Shown piece by piece: positions 1 to 6,245 of a stretch of 7,235 nt of DNA. The position numbers and the translations under genes are program-made. The stretch covers positions 1 to 7,235 of the forward strand of contig DBZV01000087.1 in NCBI GenBank assembly GCA_002311865.1, given 5' to 3'. The notes beneath the pieces are model-generated. The model did not search any database. It saw only the letters and a list, made by a program, of their open reading frames with translations, and was not told the origin of the DNA. Every line of letters starts with the position of its first letter. Positions within the stretch are counted from its first letter, which is position 1. Origin of the DNA: Dehalococcoidia bacterium UBA1151. Lineage in GTDB: Bacteria; Chloroflexota; Dehalococcoidia; Lucifugimonadales; Lucifugimonadaceae.

Positions 1-1345
1 CAACTATTTGGGGCAGGTCAGTGTGGTGCGACCTTGGACTGATCATGAGCGCGTCGCTCTCCCACCGGTCGCGGAACGTGTCATAGACCTGCACACTGGC
101 CAGAATTCCGCCGGGCCCAACTCCACCTGCCACCAGCACTCGGCCATCGTGTACAAGCGTCGCGGTGTGATTTGCCCGGGCCTCGAACATCGGCGTGATC
201 GTGCTCCACCGGCCGGTTTCGGGATCGAAAATTTCGCCGCTGTTCAGGTACTGGCCGTCGGGAGCCGTCCCCCCAAGCACCAGCAATCGGCCATCAGCCA
301 ACAGCGTGGCAGACGCCCCCTCCCTGGCCTGAGCCATGGATTGAAGCGATGTAACCGCGATAGGAACCTCCGGCGAGCTGGCCACCGGCGTACTTACCGC
401 AAAACGATCGCCAACGGTGAGGTCGGTGATCGTCGGGCGGCCGAGAACCTGCGCTGTGGGCGTCGGTGTTCGCTCTGAGGACACCAAATTGCCGGAAAGT
501 TCGGTCATAGGGCGCGAAGTGGTAGCAGTCGGACTGATGACCGATTCGATTTTTGAGTCTGGTGTGGCAGTGGGAGTTACCGCGACCGGCGATGCGGTTG
601 GATTTGCCTCAACTTGCGGTTCAACCTCAGGCGTTGGTGAAGAATCCGCTATTGCATCGCCTGAACTAGAATTTGCAACCGTTATTGCGAAATATGAGAA
701 CCCAGGCGTGATCGCGCTGTATATGTCGGCGGGTCCATCTGCCCTGACGAACGTGGTCGGCAGCGGCACCCAATCGTCAACGTATCGGTAGGCAACAACA
801 GCGCGCCGGTCCCCGGCCACAGCGCGGCGCGCGGCATCGATACCGAACTCGATTTCCGCGCCATCGACCTCCGATTTCTCGATACCGCTCAGCGCGATCT
901 CGATGAACTCCAGTGTTGAAACTACTGGTGGTGCTGTTGAAACCGGTGACTTGTCGCCCAGCGAAGTAATCACAAGCTCCGCCGCACCAGTGGGGGCGCT
1001 GGTACTCAGCAATACGCGAACGACCTCCGGCGTATCGATGAAATTAGGACTGTAGATAAACACCGGCGGATTCTGCGGCGTTGATGGCCCTGCAATGGCT
1101 GAGAAACCATGGGATTGTGAATCCTCCCAAAACCGCCAGTCGATGATGCCAAAAGCGGAGATGACGAGCACCATCAGGACCGCTGAAAGCGATGCAACTG
1201 CCACCGCTGGGATGATCCCACCAAATCTGGACTTCTGATCAGGTGTTATAGCGAAAGCAAGGTCTTCACCTTCAAGTGTCACGGCTGCCGACGCGCCGGG
1301 ACGCATGGTTTCTGATGGGTCTCGAACACCCGCCAACTTCTCGAG

Positions 1346-1348
1346 CTA
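1346..1348 (-). other. In-frame TAG between kinase lobe and membrane segment
   Basis: The codons read ETPDALVV-TAG-LEKLAGV. The helix DALVVxLEKL is natural for the end of a bacterial kinase domain with Gln or Glu at x. CAG or GAG differs from TAG by one base (position 1348). The frame continues without another stop for about 450 codons to the window edge. Confidence 0.85.
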
Positions 1349-1621
1349 GACAACCAGCGCGTCTGGAGTTTCAAAACGCTCGGCAGGAGATTTCGCGAGA
1401 CAGCGATTCAGGAGTGCTGTGATATCCAGACTCACCTCAGCATTCAGCGTGTGGATATCGGGCGGAGGGGTCTCCATGTGGCTTCGCATCACAGCCAGTG
1501 GTGTCTCGCCGTCAAACGGCACCTGCCCGGCAAGCATCTCGAACAGGACGCAGCCTAGTGAGTAGATATCAGACCGTATGTCGGCCCGCTGTCCATCAAC
1601 CTGCTCCGGCGAGATGTAGTA

Positions 1622-1625
1622 GGGG
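1622..1625 (-). other. Frameshift (apparent loss of one C) inside kinase activation segment
   Basis: On the coding strand the text reads GGT ACC CC then TAC TAC ATC TCG CCG GAG. One more C in this run of four would give the expected G-T-P-Y-Y-I-S-P-E-Q of the activation/P+1 loop. Read literally, the frame becomes TTSRRSR and stops at 1555. A minus-one slip on the C run would restore the product, but no canonical XXXYYYZ slippery heptamer is present. Confidence 0.85.
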
Positions 1626-2210
1626 TACCCACCACCGCGCCAGTCCGGGTCATCGTTGCGGCGTCAAGAGCGCGCGCCACACCAAAGTCAGTCAGCTTTG
1701 CCCGGCCGAGCGCATCCACAAGGATGTTCTGGGGCTTCACGTTACGGTGAACGATGCCATTAGCATGCGCCGCCGGGAGTCCGCGGGCCGAATCGGCGGC
1801 GATTTCTAGCGCTCGTATCGGTTCCAGCGCGCCATTCTCATCCATCAACTCAGACAGGCTGCCCGACACGTATTCCATCACCGCGACGTGGAGATCGTCG
1901 TCAGTGCCCTGCTCCAGGATCCGCACCACGTTCTGATGCCGGATTGCCGACCCAATTTCGATCTCGCGATGGAATCTTTTCAGTCGCGCAGCATCCATCT
2001 GGCCCTGAGCCCGGAGAGCTTTCACGGCCACTATCTCGCCGGTTTTCGAGTCCCGGCATTTGTAGACGATGGCCTGACCGCCGGATCCGATTTCAGATTC
2101 GACAACGTATCGGCCAATCTGTTTCGGCAGCACGAGGTCTTCCCGCCCGTTAAGTGCGCGCGCGTCGCTAATCTACTAATGCTGCATGTGATCACTCACC
2201 GAGGCATCAG

Positions 2211-2218
2211 TAATTACG
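2211..2218 (-). promoter_or_regulatory. CGTAATTA motif upstream of kinase gene
   Basis: On the minus strand this is CGTAATTA, 78 bases before the kinase start. The same octamer occurs upstream of two other minus-strand genes in the window (3233-3240 and 7193-7200). It could be a -10-like element or an operator. The role is inferred only from this recurrence. Confidence 0.25.
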
Positions 2219-2253
2219 CAGTATTAGTGGGAGCCTACCTGCGAATACGCGAA

Positions 2254-2290
2254 GAATCGTGACGTATCGATAACAGATACGTCACGATTC
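2254..2290. terminator. Perfect 15-bp inverted repeat with 7-nt loop, probable terminator of the aldolase gene
   Basis: The arms GAATCGTGACGTATC (2254-2268) and GATACGTCACGATTC (2276-2290) are exact reverse complements around the loop GATAACA. The hairpin begins 28 bases past the aldolase stop codon and lies 120 bases before the kinase start. On the minus strand the hairpin is followed by TTCGCGTATT, so the U tract is poor. Transcription termination is the likeliest role. A palindromic operator for the kinase gene is the alternative. Confidence 0.55.
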
Positions 2291-2318
2291 ACCGGCCTGT
2301 TGCTGCTCAGAAAGCGGC

Positions 2319-3209
2319 TTACACAGGCATCGTACGGCCGGTCAGTTTGCGACCGATATCCGCGAACTCCTTGTTTGGCGCGCCCATCATTCGTACGCCC
2401 ACGTTGTTGATCAGGTGCTCAACGATCTGCTCCATCGTCATCGAAGGATCGTTCCAGCCACTGTAGAAGGCGACGTCGTTGGCGTCGAGGGCCTTCTTGA
2501 CGATGTCGCGGGCGTTGTTCATGAAGTCTGGGTATGGCGGATCGTGAGCATCCGGGTCACCATGTGACATTCCCATGTCGCCGGGACCCCACTCCGCAAA
2601 GCCAATTCCGGGTACCGCCGCTGTCTCATCGGCAGTCAACAGGCAGTACTTGTCCTCAATCTTCAAACCCAGCAAAAGCTCCCCTTCCGGGTTCAATGGC
2701 CACGGGTCTGCGATCTTTACGTACTCCGCAGGTTCCAATCCCCAGATGACCGCGGGCACTGCTTGTCCGCCACCGCCTCGAAGTCCTTCCGGAATGACGT
2801 CGCGTGCCAGCGTTTGGAACGGGTAGCGGGCCGTTGCAACGAATGCCTTCACCGCTTCCGGGTCCCGAGCGTGCGTATGCAAACATCCGTGGGCGCCGGT
2901 GCCCAGAACGTGTCGAGTCTGCCATGCGTTGTACAGGACTTCTTCACGGGAGATGCAGTTCGATGGCAGGGTTGCAATCACCGTGGGCGTCAGGTGGCCA
3001 CTGGGAGTGGGACCGCCGTCTTTCAGTCCTTGCATGAATTTGGCAAGGCCGACAGTATCGAACGGATGGTGCTCAAACTCCACCAGTAACATGTCCGCCC
3101 ATGTCTGGGACATCTCCTTGCCGTTCTCGTAGCTCAACTCCCCGGAGCCGGTAGCGTAGATCGGTTGCCCTTGCTCCAGCAGTTCAATGCACTTGTTGAT
3201 GCGTGCCAT
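2319..3209 (-). CDS. HpcH/HpaI-family aldolase (class II 2-oxo-acid aldolase fold), divergent subgroup
   Basis: A 296-residue cytoplasmic protein. HpcH/HpaI enzymes cleave 4-hydroxy-2-oxo acids to pyruvate and an aldehyde using a divalent metal. Family marks are 'LLVEFEHHPFDT' (43-52, with the usual E-H catalytic pair region), 'ARYPF' (127-131), 'GLKIED' with presumed metal ligand Glu185, and 'GIGFAEWGPGDMG' with presumed ligand Asp211. Where typical members have an Arg-Val-Pro strand motif (Arg binds the pyruvate carboxylate), this protein reads Thr80-Leu-Pro, so the substrate may differ. It also carries a long C-terminal tail (about 212-296). The start at ATG 3209 is chosen because GGAG lies 7 bases upstream and 'MARINKCIELLEQG' is a natural N-terminus. 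An in-frame start at 3251 would add 14 unconvincing residues. It ends with TAA. The neighbours do not name a pathway. Confidence 0.88.
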   Translation of the reverse strand: MARINKCIELLEQGQPIYATGSGELSYENGKEMSQTWADMLLVEFEHHPFDTVGLAKFMQGLKDGGPTPSGHLTPTVIATLPSNCISREEVLYNAWQTRHVLGTGAHGCLHTHARDPEAVKAFVATARYPFQTLARDVIPEGLRGGGGQAVPAVIWGLEPAEYVKIADPWPLNPEGELLLGLKIEDKYCLLTADETAAVPGIGFAEWGPGDMGMSHGDPDAHDPPYPDFMNNARDIVKKALDANDVAFYSGWNDPSMTMEQIVEHLINNVGVRMMGAPNKEFADIGRKLTGRTMPV

Positions 3210-3216
3210 GTACGTT

Positions 3217-3220
3217 CTCC
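3217..3220 (-). promoter_or_regulatory. Ribosome binding site GGAG deciding the aldolase start
   Basis: GGAG sits 7 bases before ATG 3209 on the minus strand, with a further GAGG at 3227-3230. It lies inside the longer reading frame from 3251, which makes the shorter start the better choice. Confidence 0.7.
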
Positions 3221-3230
3221 GTTTTCCTCG

Positions 3231-3240
3231 CGTAATTACG
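3231..3240 (-). promoter_or_regulatory. Palindrome CGTAATTACG just upstream of the aldolase start
   Basis: A self-complementary 10-mer ends 21 bases before the aldolase start codon. It contains the octamer CGTAATTA also seen upstream of the kinase and metal-binding lipoprotein genes. It could be part of a -10 region or a small operator. No clear -35 partner was identified. Confidence 0.3.
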
Positions 3241-3548
3241 GCGTGGGGCAAAGCCGGTCAAATATTGGGTCCACGCCCGTCTATTGAGTTTCAGGCGGAG
3301 TTTACCTGAGTGTGTCCAGAGTGGCGCGAATGTGCCGCACGACAGTTCTCAGACACGCATTGCGGAAGCGTTGTCGCGCATCCCCCACCCCGGTGTCTAA
3401 AAATCCTCTCGGCCGAATGGGCAAACCACCGGGCCGCCCCGTAACTTCACTGTAGGAGTGGCGGTGATTGCTACCTAATCTACTGGGAGGGGAACCACAG
3501 GATCTGAGTCGGTAAATCATTGGCCGGACCAGGTGGAGGGGGAGAATA

Positions 3549-4307
3549 ATGGCGAAGAAGATCCGTTTGGTAATTGGCGATCACGATCTCTTTTTTGTTG
3601 AGTCGTTGAACTCACTGTTGAAGAACCATGAAGAGATTGAAGTTGTTGGCACTGCAAGTGAGTGTCATGATCTGGCACTGGCGACTCGCCAGCATTTGCC
3701 GGATGTGGCGATTGTGGGAATGGACCTGGTATTCGCAGATGGCGGTGAACTGTGTACTCCGCTTCAGGCTGCAAACCCCGGGCTGGGAATGATATTCGTC
3801 GGGAACAAGATGGACCCGTCCACGATGTCCGATCTGATCTTCAACGATGGTGGAGGCAGGGCTTTTCTCAAGCGAAATGACATTGGTGGGCTTGACAAGT
3901 TAATCCGATGCATCCGCTCAGTCGCAGACGGTTCCACACTGCTCAACAGCGACGCGTTCAGGCGCATTCTGGTCAATTCGGATGACCCGATGGAAGCTTC
4001 ACTGCCTGATCTCACGGCCAAGGAACGACAGGTCCTTGCATGCCTTGCCAACGCAGACTCCAATGCGCGCATCGCAGAGAAGCTGAAGCTGCGCTCACGC
4101 ACAGTGGAAAACTACGTCGCAACCATCTTCTCCAAGTTAGGCGCCAGTCGCCGATCCGGGCGGGATCCGCGGGTCCAGGCAGCTCTGTACTACCTGTCGA
4201 TGATTGGCCGTCTGGAGATGGCTGTGGGCTCAGGGCGCAGTACGGAGGAGAAGGATCCCATTTTCCCTTCAAGGATGAGCCAACTCCCCATAATTATTGC
4301 AGCTTGA
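3549..4307 (+). CDS. NarL/FixJ (LuxR-type) response regulator with atypical receiver domain
   Basis: A 252-residue DNA-binding transcription regulator. The receiver domain covers about 5-128: acidic pair region G10-D11-H12-D13, 'PDVAIVGMDLVFADGGEL' around 51-68, conserved Lys108 in 'AFLKRND', and 'LIRCIRSVADGSTLL' closing the domain. A flexible linker leads to a LuxR helix-turn-helix (about 154-216): 'LTAKERQVLACLA', 'NARIAEKLKLRSRTVENYVATIF', 'SKLGAS' and 'DPRVQAALYYL'. The position that normally holds the phospho-accepting Asp aligns with Gly57, and the conserved Thr/Ser position aligns with Gly85, so control by ordinary phosphorylation is doubtful. Asp59, two residues on, might substitute. 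ATG 3549 is preceded by a strong GGAGGGGGAG. The C-terminal tail of about 36 residues is unusual for the family. No partner histidine kinase is in the window. It ends with TGA, 6 bases from the converging mgtE. Confidence 0.88.
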   Translation: MAKKIRLVIGDHDLFFVESLNSLLKNHEEIEVVGTASECHDLALATRQHLPDVAIVGMDLVFADGGELCTPLQAANPGLGMIFVGNKMDPSTMSDLIFNDGGGRAFLKRNDIGGLDKLIRCIRSVADGSTLLNSDAFRRILVNSDDPMEASLPDLTAKERQVLACLANADSNARIAEKLKLRSRTVENYVATIFSKLGASRRSGRDPRVQAALYYLSMIGRLEMAVGSGRSTEEKDPIFPSRMSQLPIIIAA

Positions 4308-4313
4308 TCGCGC

Positions 4314-5684
4314 TCAGGTAAGTCGCGATAAGAATAGCGTGGCAAGACTCAGGTAGATGAGAATACCAATTGAGTCTGTGAGCGTTGTCAGAATCACCGC
4401 GGAAGAAGTAGCCGGGTCAACCTTCAAGGCCCGCGTCCCCACTGGCACTACCACGCCAGCAACCGCGGCCACGACGAGGTTGGCCAGAAGCGCTCCACTG
4501 ACGATAAGTCCAAGCACCAGACTGGACTGCCACATCCAGATAACGCCTCCGAGAATCAGTGCGAGTGCGATGCCCTGAGCGACTGCCAGTATGCCCTCTC
4601 GCAATATGAGGGACCCGCTCTGGTTCGTGTGTACATCACCGGTGGCGATGGACCGCACCATCAAGGTGACGGTCTGCGTCCCGGCGATTCCTGCTTGGCC
4701 GGAAACGACGGGTATGAACGCGGCAATGATCGCCAGCGATTCGATGGTTCCATCGAAGAAAGACACGATCACCCCGGCCATAAGTACCGTCGCCAGGTTG
4801 GCCAGCAACCATGGGAACCGGTTGCGAATCGACTTCGTGATCGGTCCGGTCAGGCGCTCATCACCCGCTGTGCCAACCATCTTTAGCATGTCTTCTGTCG
4901 CTTCATCTTCAGCGACCTGAATGATGTCTTCAATCGCAACCGCGCCAACAAGCACGTCATCGTGATCGACCACGGGCAACTACCTCAACTGGTAGCGTGC
5001 CATGAGACGGGCAACTTCCTCCTGATCGGTTCCCGTCTCCACTGAAAACACGTCTGGGTTCATGATCGCTTGAATCGTGTAGCTTGACGGAGAAAGAACC
5101 AGATCTGGCATGTTCAATCGACCAACCAGGTGGCCTTCTCGATCGACCGCGAAAAGCTGCCTGAAATTCTGTCTGGGTAGATCTGACTCGCGCAAGATCT
5201 GCATCGCATGGGCACCTGTGATGCCCTGATCGAACGCCACAACTTCCGGCATCATCAATCCACCAGCGTGGTCGTCTGGATATAGGAGCAGTTGACTGAC
5301 GGTCTGGTAGTCCTCCATCCTCGCCAGGATTCCGCGTGCCACCTCCCAGTCCACAGCGCGCAGCACGTCTGCGGCCACATCTGGAGGCGCCTCCTCAAGC
5401 ACACGAGCCATCGTGTGCACAGCGATCAGACCAAGTGCATCGGCCGCGTCTTCAACGTCCAGATGCTCGACGATGTTTGCAATTTCAGATTCAGAAAGCT
5501 CGCCCAGCACTTTCTGGCGGTTCGACGTGCCAAGAGTGGCAATTACGTCTGCTTGGTCGGGCAGCCGTAGCTCGCTAAGCTCGGAAACAGCGGCAGCCGT
5601 TGCGCCGGCATCAAGTTGCTCTTCAATCGAGTCTTGAATCCGATCAAGCTTATCGGGCGCGTCGGCCCTGGTCTCTTCTGTCAC
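4314..5684 (-). CDS. mgtE: Magnesium transporter MgtE, interrupted by one in-frame TAG
   Basis: MgtE is a dimeric inner-membrane Mg2+ channel gated by cytoplasmic Mg2+ sensing. All family parts are present over 456 codons, a normal length. There is an N-terminal superhelical domain (about 10-130), the junction 'YPDDHAGGLMMPEV' (135-148), two CBS domains (about 144-262) and a five-helix membrane domain (about 288-453). The latter has 'RFPWLLANL', 'GQAGIAGTQ' (329-337) and 'TLTDSIG' carrying the pore Asp437. Codon 235 is TAG (4980-4982), inside CBS2: 'ARYQLR-stop-LPVVDHDD'. The family pattern runs straight through, so only one residue is missing. Termination would leave only the soluble half, and the membrane half (4314-4979) would be made only by readthrough or internal initiation. 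GTG 5684 is chosen because AGGAGA lies just upstream; extending to 5777 adds a non-family stretch. Ile333 replaces the usual Asn of GGNAG. The real stop is TGA. Confidence 0.88.
4980..4982 (-). other. In-frame TAG within CBS2 of mgtE
   Basis: The codons read CGC TAC CAG TTG AGG TAG TTG CCC GTG GTC GAT. MgtE proteins normally have a short 'YxLxxLPVVD' stretch here with one residue at the TAG position. CAG (Gln) is one transition away (position 4982). No base is gained or lost, because both sides are in one frame. Confidence 0.9.
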
Positions 5685-5690
5685 ATGAAC

Positions 5691-5696
5691 TCTCCT
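5691..5696 (-). promoter_or_regulatory. Ribosome binding site AGGAGA deciding the mgtE start
   Basis: AGGAGA on the minus strand lies 6 bases before GTG 5684. The nearer ATG (out of frame) is followed at once by TGA, so GTG is the only start consistent with the MgtE frame. Confidence 0.65.
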
Positions 5697-5753
5697 CAGG
5701 TGCTGCCCATGGGCGTGAGATTTCGTATCGCCAGAATCCCACCCGAATATACC

Positions 5754-5759
5754 TGTCAA
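5754..5759 (-). promoter_or_regulatory. Possible -35 element TTGACA upstream of mgtE
   Basis: An exact TTGACA on the minus strand lies 69 bases before the mgtE start. No good TATAAT occurs 16-18 bases downstream; TATATT is only 2 bases away. This is a weak promoter candidate in the 153-base divergent spacer (5685-5837). A short hairpin pair, CACGG (5801-5805) and CCGTG (5816-5820), lies on the other side of the spacer, just ahead of the VOC gene. Confidence 0.2.
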
Positions 5760-5837
5760 GGCCAGCAACTTTTGCACGCTCCACGTCGGAGAATAGCGCC
5801 CACGGTTCGGTTAGGCCGTGATGATCGGGAGACATTC

Positions 5838-6245
5838 ATGAAAATTCGATTCGTTGCAGGCTTTTCGCCTATCGTCGACTCAGCGGCGGCGGGCCACGAT
5901 TTCTACGGGAACAAGCTGGGTTTGCCGGTCGAGTTTGAATCAGACAGCAACTACTCAACGATCGACGTGGAAGGCACGAAACACTTTGGTATCTGGACAC
6001 TGCGGGACGCCGCGATGAGCACGTTTGGCACGGAGGAATGGCCAGCAGAACATCCGGTACCTCAGGCCACGCTCGAGCTTGAAGTTGAGGACGTGTCGGC
6101 AGCGGTCGCGGAGCTTGAAGTCAGAAGTGTGAAGCTGGTGCAGGGCGTGCGCACTGAGGTTTGGGGATAGACCACAGCGCGCCTGATCTCACCTGACGGC
6201 CTGCTGATTGGCATCACCGTTACCCCGTGGCTGACGGACGACTAA
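5838..6245 (+). CDS. VOC superfamily (glyoxalase/bleomycin-resistance fold) protein, interrupted by one in-frame TAG
   Basis: A small protein of 135 residues if codon 111 is read through. VOC proteins build a metal-centred or ligand-binding barrel from two beta-alpha-beta-beta-beta modules; roles range from isomerases and dioxygenases to antibiotic binding, and none can be chosen here. Visible parts are 'FYGNKLGLPVEFESDSNYSTIDVEG' in module one, 'ATLELEVEDVSAAVAELE' opening module two, and 'ARLISPDGLLIGITVTPW' as the final strands. The last module, with the usual 'SPDG' turn, lies after TAG 6168-6170. Relatives typically read W-G-Q-T there, so Gln is expected. Without readthrough the protein stops at 110 residues and loses its last two strands. 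ATG 5838 is supported by GGGAG 6 bases upstream. The frame ends at TAA (6243-6245), overlapping the end of the convergent lipoprotein gene by 4 bases. Confidence 0.8.
6168..6170 (+). other. In-frame TAG in the VOC gene at a conserved Gln position
   Basis: The codons read GTT TGG GGA TAG ACC ACA GCG CGC, that is V-W-G-stop-T-T-A-R. VOC proteins of this type commonly have W-G-Q-T at this point (recalled family pattern). CAG differs from TAG by a single C-to-T change at 6168. The reading frame is otherwise intact for 24 more codons. Confidence 0.88.

Larger units (their letters stand above)
1..2133 (-). pseudogene. Membrane Ser/Thr kinase with PGF-pre-PGF-like and kelch-repeat ectodomain; frameshifted, amber-interrupted, truncated by window edge
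   Basis: A Hanks-type kinase starts at a GTG (2133), the only usable start after an in-frame stop; its ribosome site is weak. Visible parts are the glycine loop (G16, G18, V23), Lys38, helix-C Glu57, hinge MEYV, H129-R130-N131 in place of HRD, Asn136, and DFG at 148-150. After 'VGTP' (171) the frame breaks at 1622-1625 and resumes as YYISPEQ...DIYSLGCVLFEML. The kinase lobe ends near an in-frame TAG (1346-1348). The same frame then stays open to the left edge. It encodes a hydrophobic span (about 1141-1225), a PGF-pre-PGF-like domain (about 678-913, with 'YRYVDDWVPLPTTF' and 'TPGFSYFAI'), a Thr/Pro/Ser-rich linker (about 340-677) and at least two kelch blades (ADGRLLVLGG and HDGRVLVAGG). The inferred product is a receptor-like kinase with an outside sensor. 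As written, the bases give a truncated kinase. A separate membrane-anchored kelch protein could start at ATG 1306, but the continuous frame favours one broken gene. Confidence 0.82.
3210..3548. other. Divergent intergenic region between aldolase and response regulator
   Basis: This 339-base stretch separates two genes transcribed away from each other, so it should hold both promoters. At its left end are the aldolase ribosome site and the CGTAATTACG palindrome. At its right end is the purine-rich GGAGGGGGAG (3535-3544) before the regulator ATG. A weak pair of arms, GCGTGG (3241-3246) and CCACGC (3271-3276), and a short TCAGG/CCTGA pair (3291-3309) are present. The 72-codon minus-strand frame here (3302-3520) has no recognisable protein features. 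No convincing sigma-70 promoter pair was found. Confidence 0.5.

Noticed and set aside
8..791. Plus-strand open frames over the kelch region
   Set aside because: Their translations have no recognisable features, while the minus strand gives clear kelch blades, a PGF-pre-PGF-like domain and one continuous frame.
3210..3251. Longer N-terminus of the aldolase from 3251
   Set aside because: It adds 14 non-family residues and covers the GGAG and the palindrome; ATG 3209 has ideal spacing.
3302..3520. 72-codon minus-strand frame in the divergent intergenic region
   Set aside because: No domain, no convincing ribosome site, and a composition typical of a chance frame in GC-rich DNA.
4307..4329. 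ATCGCG/CGCGAT pair between the regulator and mgtE as a bidirectional terminator
   Set aside because: Only 6 base pairs with an 11-base loop, no T tract on either side, and it overlaps mgtE coding sequence.
4314..4979. A separate gene starting at TTG 4979
   Set aside because: It begins mid-CBS2, has no ribosome site, and is in the same frame as the upstream mgtE half. One interrupted gene is simpler.
5684..5777. Longer N-terminus of mgtE from 5777
   Set aside because: The extra 31 residues do not resemble MgtE, and a good ribosome site (AGGAGA) sits inside them just before GTG 5684.
1346..6170. Pyrrolysine at the in-frame TAG codons
   Set aside because: Pyrrolysine occurs in few families (mainly methylamine methyltransferases). 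None of these three proteins is one, and the expected residue where predictable is Gln.
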